A stretch of 64,000 nucleotides of DNA from Rossellomorea arthrocnemi. Its GTDB lineage: Bacteria; Bacillota; Bacilli; Bacillales; Bacillaceae_B. Where the stretch lies: positions 124,001-188,000 of the forward strand of contig NZ_CAJGBF010000008.1 of assembly GCF_904424705.1 (NCBI RefSeq), given 5' to 3'. This document shows positions 48,451 to 55,948 of the stretch, one piece after another. The position numbers and the translations under genes are program-made. The notes beneath the pieces were generated by a model. The model was given only the letters and a program-made list of their open reading frames with translations, was not told where the DNA came from and made no database searches. Position 1 is the stretch's first letter, and the number at the start of each line of letters is the position of its first letter.

Positions 48451-48692
48451 ACTTTGACATCCTTTCCAATTCACATACTAGTCATTCTACATGTAATAGC
48501 GCTTCCACTGCAAAGGGTCTGCCCAACTTTGTTCCAGCCAATTTATTATGTATAGGCTTGAATCTTGCCATTATAAAAGGCACTCATCGCAGAGATGTTG
48601 CGTTAAAAACAGATTTTGCCATGGCTCTGCCAGCTTAAGTGCTGAATGGTGATGGGATGGGGATTAGGCATGTTAAAAAATCAAGGTATGGC

Positions 48693-48818
48693 TGGGATCT
48701 GGCGTGCCGATACCCGGTTCGTATTAGCTGACGCAATGAAGTCCCCTTCACCATTCACCCAACACCGGTTGATAGAGCTCAAGCAATAAGTTCAAAACCA
48801 ACAATCTTTATGAAAAAA
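48693..48818 (+). repeat. Dispersed ~125-base repeat, copy 1
   Basis: Shares long blocks with 50725-50848: GGGATCTGGCGT, CGATACCC, GTTCGT, CAACACCGGTTGATAGAGCT, AAGCAA and CAACAATCT, in the same order and orientation. It is not coding. It occupies much of the 48475-48856 gap; the rest of that gap shows nothing I recognise. Confidence 0.75.
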
Positions 48819-48856
48819 GCCCTTAAAACAATCATCTCTGGGAAAAAATCCATAAG

Positions 48857-48896
48857 AAAAAAGCTGATTTCTCCCCCATTCAGGAAGAAATCAGCT
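48857..48896 (-). terminator. Terminator after the DUF6501 gene
   Basis: Minus strand AGCTGATTTCT...AGAAATCAGCTTTTTT. Confidence 0.85.
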
Positions 48897-48906
48897 GGAA
48901 GTACAA

Positions 48907-49110
48907 TTATACTTCTTCAAAGTATTCTTTGTAGAAGCCGCCCATTTTGCCACTTTCATCAATTACAAAGTAGTATTCATCAGACTCGTTTTTCACTTCG
49001 TACTCTTTTCCAATCGTAAGGACATTGGCAACTGTATATTTCTTTGCGTCTGTATGTACACACTTTATCTTTTTATTCGTATTATGCTCCGTCCACGTTT
49101 TATGGATCAC
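48907..49110 (-). CDS. DUF6501 family small protein
   Basis: 67 residues from a GTG eight bases after GGAGG. ANVLTIGKEYEVKNESDEYY and IDESGKMGGFYKEYFEEV suggest a small beta-barrel. Similar short proteins occur in many Bacillus genomes as DUF6501; the function is unknown. It ends in a strong terminator. Confidence 0.75.
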   Translation of the reverse strand: MIHKTWTEHNTNKKIKCVHTDAKKYTVANVLTIGKEYEVKNESDEYYFVIDESGKMGGFYKEYFEEV

Positions 49111-49220
49111 ATCAATAACCTCCTTTTGTATAGAACTATGCTATTAGTATATTCTTACAGAAGCTTTTGTTCAACTACTATCTATATATGAATCGAAGGA
49201 AAAAAGGAGAGTGGTTTATT

Positions 49221-49310
49221 ATGACGCAAGAAAAGGGTTGTTTGAAATGCGGAGGGACTCAAAGCCGTTACGAAGGACATATCTACTTCGGGTACGGAAT
49301 AAGAAAGTAG
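49221..49310 (+). pseudogene. Remnant of a DUF2082-like zinc-ribbon gene
   Basis: AAGGAG and an ATG begin MTQEKGCLKCGGTQ, which looks like the start of the ~65-residue zinc-ribbon proteins (CxxC) common in Bacillus. The frame then goes off. In the next frame the same bases give AVTKDISTSGTE, like the expected continuation (xxTKDVAMTGTG), before a second shift and a stop. The second CxxC half is absent. So it is a truncated, frameshifted copy; the open frame is only 29 codons. Confidence 0.5.
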
Positions 49311-49424
49311 TTTTACTGACAGATTAAAAGAAGTTTTTTTCTCTATTTCAATCGACTTCTGCCATTTCAATCCGATTATATGGTATATTATAGGAGATTA
49401 AACGTTTAGAGAGGTTCGATACTA

Positions 49425-49754
49425 GTGAAAAAAGGATTAACCAGAATAGGAATAGTCTTCTTAATCATATTGTTTGTTTATATGAACGCCCACCGGCCAA
49501 ATGAAGAACAGTTTTACACATGGCTTCTGAATGAATATGATATCGAATGTCATGAGTCGATTACATGCACGAAAAGATTGGAGGGAGATTCTTACACAAC
49601 TCTAATCGAAACCGGATCAAATATTAAGAAAGGGTATTTGCTATTTAACACGATCGGTAAAATCTATGAGGATGAGACTGGCTCAAGAACCACGGTGAAA
49701 GCAATGGGTATGTTCGGGAAGTATTTTACGATCATAATAGATGAACAAGGCTGA
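49425..49754 (+). CDS. Hypothetical membrane-anchored protein
   Basis: 109 residues from a GTG after AGAGAGG. One N-terminal hydrophobic helix (GIVFLIILFVYMNA) then a soluble outer part with two cysteines (CHESITC, residues 45-51) that could form a disulfide. A hairpin at 49747-49783 overlaps the stop. No family recognised. Confidence 0.65.
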   Translation: MKKGLTRIGIVFLIILFVYMNAHRPNEEQFYTWLLNEYDIECHESITCTKRLEGDSYTTLIETGSNIKKGYLLFNTIGKIYEDETGSRTTVKAMGMFGKYFTIIIDEQG

Positions 49755-49783
49755 TGGACAAGGCATACTTCCACCAGCCTTTT
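49747..49783. terminator. Terminator between convergent genes
   Basis: AAGGCTGATGG...CCACCAGCCTT with TTTAC on the plus side. Confidence 0.65.
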
Positions 49784-49784
49784 A

Positions 49785-50411
49785 CTATTTCCGAAATCTT
49801 ACTTTTTTCCATTTTGATGTAGCGGTGCTTTTTTTCATGGTGAATACAATCCCGTATATAATCATTGCGATAAATAGAATGCCAAAGAAAACTCCTGCTT
49901 TTATACTGACTTCCTCTAAAATCCCCTGAAAACTTTTAGGAAAGTAACGTCCAATCTGAAAATAGATGAATCCCCATACGAAAGCAGATGGAAGGGCATA
50001 GAGGAGAAATTTCAAGAAGGAAATTCCTTTTGACGTCCCAGCAATGTATGGCATGAATAATCGGAGTCCTGGAATAAAGTAGCTGAAAGAAATCGCCAAA
50101 GGGCCATATTTAATTAACCACATTTCTCCATTTTCTATGAGTTTTTTGGCATTGTTCCCATTCATCATTCGAGAAGACAACTTTGTGCCAACATACCTTC
50201 CATTTAAAAAAGCAAATATTCCATAGGTGATTAATCCACAATACATAAAGAAAAATGAGGTGTATGGGTGAAAATGTCTCCATTCAGAAAGGTACCCTGC
50301 TAATGCCGCAGCAAGTTCATTTGGTACCGGGAAGCCCAAAAATACAACCCAACTAAACAGGAACATTGCAATATAACCATATTGGTCTACTAGTTGTAGT
50401 AAAAACTCCAT
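49785..50411 (-). CDS. DedA-family membrane protein
   Basis: 208 residues, about five to six hydrophobic segments. GFPVPNELAAALAGYLSEW and SYFIPGLRLFMPYIAGTSKG are DedA hallmarks, with the conserved acidic and arginine residues. Some DedA proteins recycle lipid carriers or phosphatidylethanolamine across the membrane. I start at the ATG 50411, seven bases after GAGGTG. Confidence 0.88.
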   Translation of the reverse strand: MEFLLQLVDQYGYIAMFLFSWVVFLGFPVPNELAAALAGYLSEWRHFHPYTSFFFMYCGLITYGIFAFLNGRYVGTKLSSRMMNGNNAKKLIENGEMWLIKYGPLAISFSYFIPGLRLFMPYIAGTSKGISFLKFLLYALPSAFVWGFIYFQIGRYFPKSFQGILEEVSIKAGVFFGILFIAMIIYGIVFTMKKSTATSKWKKVRFRK

Positions 50412-50507
50412 ATGACACCTCATTTCACTCTATTGAATCGGTGCATTCCAGGTCTTTTAAGAAAGGCTGTTTTCGCAAACTATTTTGCTTTTTAATTAGT
50501 GAGTGCT

Positions 50508-50576
50508 AGTTGATTGGAACGAAGGGTGCTCGCTTTCCGCGGGGCGTGAGTTGAGCACCTTCCGTTCCAATCAACT
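50508..50576. repeat. Long hairpin repeat with GCTTTCCGCGGGGC loop
   Basis: Arms AGTTGATTGGAACG and CGTTCCAATCAACT continue inward to give 22 of 24 matched positions. The 21-base loop holds CGCTTTCCGCGGGGCG. Similar GC-rich hairpins are scattered in Bacillus intergenic DNA. Relatives here: 50989-51009 in inverted orientation and, weaker, 25146-25164. Confidence 0.75.
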
Positions 50577-50724
50577 TTCTATGCGTAAATAGTCATATAT
50601 AAATACCTTGCTTTTTAACACTAGCTTCTTTCTAAATATTGAGTGATCAACGTTCTGCTCTTCCCATCACCCCTTGTCCCTAGTAAGTTCTGTAAATGGC
50701 TTGGGGCACTGCGTATATGCAGGA

Positions 50725-50848
50725 TGGGATCTGGCGTCGATACCCCGTTCGTTTTAGATGAAGCAAAGCAGTCCCCCTTATATTCCTCAACACCGGTTGA
50801 TAGAGCTTAAGCAACAAATTGTTCAAAATCAACAATCTATCCGAAAAG
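50725..50848 (+). repeat. Dispersed ~125-base repeat, copy 2
   Basis: Aligns with 48693-48818 over its full length at roughly 80 percent by eye. A minus-strand open frame across it (50680-50874) has no ribosome binding site and is not a gene. Confidence 0.75.
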
Positions 50849-50988
50849 AGCCTTTCGCAAAGATTATGGTCCACGGGCTAAAAATTTTTCTGTGGAGTCT
50901 CGGCTGAAACGTCCGTGGTAAAGGGAGCAGTTCCCTTCACTCTACACACTCATAGTCTGCATTTGCAATAATAACCGCTTCACCGCCA

Positions 50989-51009
50989 GCCCCGCGGAAA
51001 GTGAGCACC
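50989..51009 (-). repeat. GGTGCTC-CTTTCCGCGGGGC motif, inverted copy
   Basis: Reverse complement differs from 50525-50545 by one base. It lies in a ~200-base stretch (50880-51090) without genes that looks like further repeat debris. Confidence 0.6.
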
Positions 51010-51109
51010 TGGAGTGGAAATCACCCACTGCACGCTTCTTCAAAAGCAATAATGTTTACGAATACTACAGCCTTAAGAAGAAAACAAGATGGATAAAAGG
51101 GGAAAAACA

Positions 51110-51985
51110 TTAACTGGGCTTAAGGAGATTCTGTACTTGCTCTTTCGTCATACCTATTTCCATTAATTGATTTTGCAACTTTTCATGGTAGGACTTGCTT
51201 ACATGCGGGTAGCTTCCCCGAAGGATTTCCCTTGCATAATGATCGGGAGGACATGTTTCGTCGTTCTTTGCCTTCACAATAAAGGTCAATACATCTTTAT
51301 ATGCCTTACCTCCAATCACGATGTCAATGAAAGCTGCTCTGTACCAACCCGGGGAGACCCCTTCCCTCGTAAACAAGTATTCGACTGCCTCCTGTGGTAT
51401 ATCATAGACCACACCTTCCATGGTCCCTCCATCTTCAATGATATCTCCACGGCCACCATCATGTACATGAAAGAGATACTTCATTGTGTATCCTTCCAAT
51501 AAACCTGCTCCAAGACAATGCTTGAAATGCAGGTCTACTTGGGCTTTTTTAAACCGATCATCATCCATACAAGAGCCGTATGCAAAATAAAGTATTCTTT
51601 CAGGCTTCCCTTGAAGAAATTGGTGTACCTTCCAGTCTCCTGATGGGATGTATTGTTGAAATAATGATTCGTTTTCGGAATAATAAACATATGCTTCCTG
51701 AGGACCAGTATCTGTCTCAACCTGTTTAAGCCTACGTATATAAAGGTTTTCTCCCCTACCTTCGAGGAAATCCTCCAGTTCATCAACCTTTGATAAAATG
51801 TCGGGGTTAATCTTATAGATTTCTCCATAGACCGTGCCATTACCTTCTTTCAAGGCGGGATAGCCTCTATTTGTCTCATATAGGACTCCCTCTACCCATG
51901 CTTGTTCCCGGAGAAGTGAAGCTTCCTTTAATAATATATGATTACTTTCATGTTTTCTTAACGTACCATAGACAAAAACGTACAC
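51110..51985 (-). CDS. ykqA: Tandem gamma-glutamylcyclotransferase-like protein (YkqA)
   Basis: 291 residues made of two GGCT/AIG2 folds: the first starts VFVYGTLRKHESNH, the second RILYFAYGSCMDDDRF. Both have the Tyr-Gly-(Ser/Thr) substrate loop. Acidic catalytic candidates are GEIYKINPDILSKVDELEDF and GVVYDIPQEAVEYLF. A start GTG follows AAGGGG. B. subtilis YkqA has the same two-domain plan. Substrate unknown. Confidence 0.85.
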   Translation of the reverse strand: MYVFVYGTLRKHESNHILLKEASLLREQAWVEGVLYETNRGYPALKEGNGTVYGEIYKINPDILSKVDELEDFLEGRGENLYIRRLKQVETDTGPQEAYVYYSENESLFQQYIPSGDWKVHQFLQGKPERILYFAYGSCMDDDRFKKAQVDLHFKHCLGAGLLEGYTMKYLFHVHDGGRGDIIEDGGTMEGVVYDIPQEAVEYLFTREGVSPGWYRAAFIDIVIGGKAYKDVLTFIVKAKNDETCPPDHYAREILRGSYPHVSKSYHEKLQNQLMEIGMTKEQVQNLLKPS

Positions 51986-52108
51986 AGTTTTACCCCTTCC
52001 TTTGTTTTCATACTTTTTTACAAACTATAGTAACAGCAGCACCTCTTTATTTTATCAAATGGCCTATGAAATTTCAGTTTTACTCTACTCCCAGTATTCT
52101 ACTATGCT

Positions 52109-52147
52109 TAAAAAGGACATTCCTTTCTTAATGGGAATGTCCTTTTG
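52109..52147 (-). terminator. Terminator after the acyl-CoA synthetase gene
   Basis: AAAAGGACATTCC/GGAATGTCCTTTT; on the minus strand it ends in a T-run just behind the stop at 52167. Confidence 0.88.
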
Positions 52148-52166
52148 GAGGAAACGTTTTCATTTT

Positions 52167-53813
52167 TTAGTTTCGTTTTGGACTAGCTGTTTGTTTCGCT
52201 TGCTCTCTTAATCGGAATTTTTGAATTTTTCCCGAAGCAGTCATTGGGTAGGAATCGGTAAATTCAATATATCTTGGAATTTTATGTCGGGAAATCTTAC
52301 CGGTGCAATACTCTCTGATTTCTTCAGGGGTCGCCCTTTGACCTTCCTTCAGAATAATCCATGCCATGACCTCTTCACCATAAACCTCATCTGGAATACC
52401 AATGACCTGAACATCCAGCACCTTTGGGTGGGAATAAAGAAACTCTTCAATCTCTCTCGGGTAAATATTCTCACCACCTCGAATGATCATATCTTTTAGC
52501 CTACCAGTAATTCTGCAATAACCATGTTCATCCATTACAGCCAAATCCCCTGTATGGAGCCAGCCCTTCTCTTCAATTGCAAGCCTCGTAGCCTCTTCAT
52601 TCTTGTAGTAGCCTTTCATGACATGATATCCTCGTGTACACAATTCACCCTGGACTCCATTAGGGACTTCCCGATTCGAACCAGGTTCTACAATTTTCAC
52701 TTCAACATTCGGAAGGGATTTCCCTACGGTTTCAACCTTTAATTCAATCGGATCATGAGTACGTGTTTGTGTGATTACAGGTGATGACTCAGTCTGGCCA
52801 TAAGCAATCGTAATTTCATCCGCCCCCATTTTATCCATGACACCTTTCATTACTTCAATTGGGCAATTACTACCTGCCATGATTCCTGTTCGAAGGTGAG
52901 AAAGATCATATTGATCGAAATCCGGTAGGTTCAACTCGGAAATGAACATGGTCGGCACTCCATGGAGGGCGGTACATTTCTCATCCTGTACGGTCTTTAG
53001 GACCTGCCGGGGATCGAATTCCTGTAACGGCACCATTGTAGCACCTACAGAAACACATGCGAGAACTCCCAGCACACACCCGAAACAATGAAAAAATGGA
53101 ACAGGGATGCACAAACGATCTTCATTACTTAGTCTCATGCAGCCGGCAATGTTATACCCATTGTTTACGATATTAGAGTGGGTGAGCATGACTCCTTTTG
53201 GAAAGCCAGTCGTTCCCGATGTATATTGCATATTGATGACATCGTGGGGTGAAAGGTTAGAAAGCCTTTCGTCCAGCTCCTTGTCTTCCACTTCTTTCCC
53301 ACTCTCCATAATATCCTGCCAGCTATATGTACCCGGATAGGAATTCTCCCCTAAAACAATCACATTCTTTAAAAAAGGAAGTTTAGCACTATTTAACTCC
53401 CCCGGCTTGGATGATTTCAATTCCGGACAGATCTCATAAAGCATGTCTATATAAGACGCGCCCCTGTATTCTTCCATCAAAATAATCGTCTGACTGTCAG
53501 ACTGCTTGAGTAGATATTCCAATTCAGACGTTCGATAATTAGTGTTCACAGTGACCAGGACAGCCCCCATTTTCCCAGTGGAGAACTGGCTGACTAACCA
53601 TTCAGGTGTATTTGAGGCCCAAATGGCGATGTGATCCCCTTTCTTAATGCCAAGATTCATCAATCCTTTTGCAGCTTTTCTGCACAGTTGATTAAACTCG
53701 TGATATGACCACCTTAACCCTCTGTCTGCATAGACCACCGCTTCAATATCAGGCTGAATTCGTGCTTTTTCTTCGAGAAGATCCCCTACTGTCGTGTGTA
53801 AAATCTCCGCCAA
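52167..53813 (-). CDS. Acyl-CoA synthetase (AMP-forming)
   Basis: 548 residues of the ANL superfamily. AMP-binding loop MQYTSGTTGFPKGVMLTHSN, GYHVMKGYYKNEEATRLA, GWLHTGDLAVMDEHGY, hinge RLKDMIIRGGENIYPREIEE and the C-terminal lysine in MTASGKIQKF. Activates a carboxylic acid, probably medium- or long-chain fatty acid, to its CoA thioester; it looks like YngI-type enzymes. TTG start after GGGGG. Single gene. Confidence 0.9.
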   Translation of the reverse strand: MAEILHTTVGDLLEEKARIQPDIEAVVYADRGLRWSYHEFNQLCRKAAKGLMNLGIKKGDHIAIWASNTPEWLVSQFSTGKMGAVLVTVNTNYRTSELEYLLKQSDSQTIILMEEYRGASYIDMLYEICPELKSSKPGELNSAKLPFLKNVIVLGENSYPGTYSWQDIMESGKEVEDKELDERLSNLSPHDVINMQYTSGTTGFPKGVMLTHSNIVNNGYNIAGCMRLSNEDRLCIPVPFFHCFGCVLGVLACVSVGATMVPLQEFDPRQVLKTVQDEKCTALHGVPTMFISELNLPDFDQYDLSHLRTGIMAGSNCPIEVMKGVMDKMGADEITIAYGQTESSPVITQTRTHDPIELKVETVGKSLPNVEVKIVEPGSNREVPNGVQGELCTRGYHVMKGYYKNEEATRLAIEEKGWLHTGDLAVMDEHGYCRITGRLKDMIIRGGENIYPREIEEFLYSHPKVLDVQVIGIPDEVYGEEVMAWIILKEGQRATPEEIREYCTGKISRHKIPRYIEFTDSYPMTASGKIQKFRLREQAKQTASPKRN

Positions 53814-54146
53814 ATGAATTTCCCCCTTTATTTAGACCATGTAAAGATTGGAACCCATTAAATGTATGTAATCCAAGAGGTGAAATGTCAGTTCCCTACT
53901 CGTGTATAGTATCATAAAAATTATAATTTTCAAACTATTTAGTTTATACTTATGATTGTGGATTCCAAAGACAGCTTCGATACATCTTTGACAAATTTCA
54001 ACAGAGAAAATATATGATAACTAAATTATATAGACAAAAATCGTCTCATATAAACTAAATGTTACAAAAAAACTAAAAATACTACTTTAGAAGTGATTTA
54101 CGAAAAAACTCTTTTCAAATGAGGGTTTTCTATGTAGAATATATAG
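53814..54146. other. Intergenic region upstream of the acyl-CoA synthetase and sda
   Basis: Very AT-rich. It holds a sigma-A-like promoter at 53988-54016 for sda and a partial DnaA-box-like sequence TTGTGGATT near 53956. No open frame of interest. Confidence 0.4.
53988..54016 (+). promoter_or_regulatory. Candidate promoter of sda
   Basis: TTGACA (53988-53993), 17 bases, TATATG (54011-54016; TATGAT two bases on). It gives a leader of about 165 bases before sda. Confidence 0.5.
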
Positions 54147-54170
54147 AAAATATAGAAAATTCTATATTTT
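54147..54170 (+). promoter_or_regulatory. Palindrome just upstream of the sda ribosome binding site
   Basis: AAAATATAGAA, AA, TTCTATATTTT: 11-base perfect arms with a two-base centre, ending 7 bases before GGGAGG. It could be an operator or an RNA hairpin. Confidence 0.6.
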
Positions 54171-54189
54171 AAACACTGGGAGGTTGGTC

Positions 54190-54324
54190 ATGAAAATCTT
54201 AAGTAATGAACAGTTGGTGGCAGCTTATCGTGATGCTGAGAAACAAGGGAATGATCAGGACTGGATTATGCTTCTTAAGAAAGAAATTCGTAACCGTGGA
54301 TTAAAACCTTTTAGGAAATCTTAA
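54190..54324 (+). CDS. sda: Sda-like sporulation histidine-kinase inhibitor
   Basis: 44 residues. LSNEQLVAAYRDAEKQGNDQ and WIMLLKKEIRNRGL form the antiparallel two-helix hairpin of Sda, which binds KinA-type kinases and delays sporulation while DNA replication is incomplete. GGGAGG precedes the ATG. Two terminator hairpins follow. Length agrees with B. subtilis Sda (46-52 residues). Confidence 0.82.
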   Translation: MKILSNEQLVAAYRDAEKQGNDQDWIMLLKKEIRNRGLKPFRKS

Positions 54325-54351
54325 CGAGTGAAATAACTAAGAATTCCGGCT

Positions 54352-54381
54352 TATATCTCACCCCCCTGAGATATACTTTTT
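54352..54381 (+). terminator. First hairpin after sda
   Basis: TATATCTCA, loop of six C, TGAGATATA, then CTTTTT. Confidence 0.7.
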
Positions 54382-54385
54382 ATGT

Positions 54386-54417
54386 GACAGACTCGTTTAG
54401 CTGAGTCTGTCTTTTTT
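54386..54417 (+). terminator. Second terminator after sda
   Basis: GACAGACTC/GAGTCTGTC followed by six T. It overlaps the 3' end of the convergent 45-codon gene. Confidence 0.88.
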
Positions 54418-54534
54418 CTTTTCCAGCATTTCTTGATTGCCCTCTATTTGTTTAAACTGATCAGGATCAATCAATCCCATTTTATGAAGCAAGTATGAAT
54501 ACTGAATCCATTTTTTTGATTGATAGGATTTCAT
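54397..54534 (-). CDS. Small protein of 45 residues opposite sda
   Basis: Begins MKSYQSKKWIQYSYLLHKMG and ends EMLEKKKDRLS. AAAGGGGTGGAAGA precedes the ATG. Its 3' end runs through the sda terminator. Helical, charged, no known family. Confidence 0.5.
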   Translation of the reverse strand: MKSYQSKKWIQYSYLLHKMGLIDPDQFKQIEGNQEMLEKKKDRLS

Positions 54535-54620
54535 TCTTCCACCCCTTTATTGTCCAAAAGTTTCCTTAGGTAAATTCTATTTAAGTTATCCACATTTTAT
54601 GTATCAGGTGAAAAATTGTG

Positions 54621-54665
54621 AAAAAAAGCTGATTCATATTCCATAATTGGACGTATGAATCAGCT
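54621..54665 (-). terminator. Terminator after odhB
   Basis: Minus strand AGCTGATTCATA...TATGAATCAGCTTTTTTT. Confidence 0.9.
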
Positions 54666-54699
54666 AAACATTCATCTCTTATTATTCAATCAGTATAGT

Positions 54700-55929
54700 T
54701 TAACCTTCAAGGAGTAAATCTTCAGGGTTCTCAAGTAAGTCTTTCACCATTGCAAGGAATCCAACTGCTTCTTTCCCATCAATGATTCTATGATCATATG
54801 ATAAGGCAATGTACATCATCGGACGATTTTCCATCGTGTCTTTATCGATGGCTACTGGTCGAAGTTGAATTTTATGCATACCCAAAATCCCAACTTGTGG
54901 TCCATTTAAAATCGGAGTTGACAGTAATGAACCAAATACTCCACCATTCGTAATCGTGAATGAACCACCTTGCAGATCACCAAGAGTTAATTTGTTTTTC
55001 CTGGCCTTAGTAGCCAGTTCCATAATTTCCCCTTCAATTTCCGCAAAATTCTTGCGTTCACAATCCCGTACGATCGGGACAACCAATCCATCATCCGTAG
55101 ACACGGCAACGCCGACATCATAAAATTTCTTAAGAACGATTTCATCCCCATCAATTTCTGCGTTCACATATGGGAATTTCTTAAGTGCTGCTACCACGGC
55201 TTTTGTAAAGAAGCTCATGAAACCAAGTCTTACATCATGGTCATCAAAGAACTTATCCTTTTTACGTTTGCGTAACTCCATTACTTTACTCATATCAATT
55301 TCGTTGAATGTCGTTAGCATGGCAGCAGTTTGCTGAACTTCGACTAAACGTTTCGCAATCGTCTGACGACGACGGGACATTTTTTCACGAACTACAGGCT
55401 TTCCATCATCTTTCTTGGCAGTGGCCTTCTTCTTCTCGGCTGAAGGCTTTGAAGGAGCTTCTGCTGGTTTATTGCTATATGCTTCAATGTCCTGCTTGCG
55501 TACACGTCCCAGTGGATCTGTCGGTACTTCCGAGAGGTCGATGCCTTTTTCACGAGCTAACTTTCGTGCTGCCGGCGAAGCGATTGGACGATTCTTTTTA
55601 TCCTCTTTCACAGGTGCTTCTTCCGCAGTACTTTGTTCCTTTTCTTCTTGTTTAGGTGCTTCTTCCTTCGCTTCTGAGGTGGACTGTGCTTCTCCGCCTG
55701 CACCAACAATGGCAATCACTTGACCAACTTCAACCGTATCACCTTCACCGGCTTTCAGCTCCTGGATCGTACCTGCTTCTTCTGAAATGACTTCCACATT
55801 TACTTTATCCGTTTCAAGTTCGACGATATACTCGCCCTTTTCGACATAATCTCCTGGCTGTTTAAGCCATTGAGCAATCGTACCTTCTGTAATTGATTCT
55901 GCTAATTCTGGAACTTTAATTTCTGCCAC
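54700..55929 (-). CDS. odhB: Dihydrolipoyl succinyltransferase, E2 of 2-oxoglutarate dehydrogenase
   Basis: 409 residues. Lipoyl domain with the attachment lysine in [11 protein letters not shown] (Lys42), an acidic/alanine linker, the E1/E3-binding domain [16 protein letters not shown] (about 115-150), and the catalytic domain ending with the His/Asp motif [15 protein letters not shown]. Transfers the succinyl group to CoA in the TCA cycle. GTG start after GAGGAGG. Lies 19 bases behind odhA; E3 must come from elsewhere. Confidence 0.96.
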   Translation of the reverse strand: MAEIKVPELAESITEGTIAQWLKQPGDYVEKGEYIVELETDKVNVEVISEEAGTIQELKAGEGDTVEVGQVIAIVGAGGEAQSTSEAKEEAPKQEEKEQSTAEEAPVKEDKKNRPIASPAARKLAREKGIDLSEVPTDPLGRVRKQDIEAYSNKPAEAPSKPSAEKKKATAKKDDGKPVVREKMSRRRQTIAKRLVEVQQTAAMLTTFNEIDMSKVMELRKRKKDKFFDDHDVRLGFMSFFTKAVVAALKKFPYVNAEIDGDEIVLKKFYDVGVAVSTDDGLVVPIVRDCERKNFAEIEGEIMELATKARKNKLTLGDLQGGSFTITNGGVFGSLLSTPILNGPQVGILGMHKIQLRPVAIDKDTMENRPMMYIALSYDHRIIDGKEAVGFLAMVKDLLENPEDLLLEG

Positions 55930-55948
55930 TGTGATGTCCTCCTCTTTC

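Noticed and set aside
50680-50874. 64-codon minus-strand ORF
   Set aside because: Lies across the dispersed repeat and lacks a ribosome binding site.
52150-52165. cre-like GAGGAAACGTTTTCAT
   Set aside because: It lies between a terminator and the 3' end of the acyl-CoA synthetase gene, with two mismatches; no promoter nearby.
54586-54594. Perfect DnaA box TTATCCACA
   Set aside because: A single box downstream of sda and behind odhB, with no cluster; likely chance or unrelated to replication origin.
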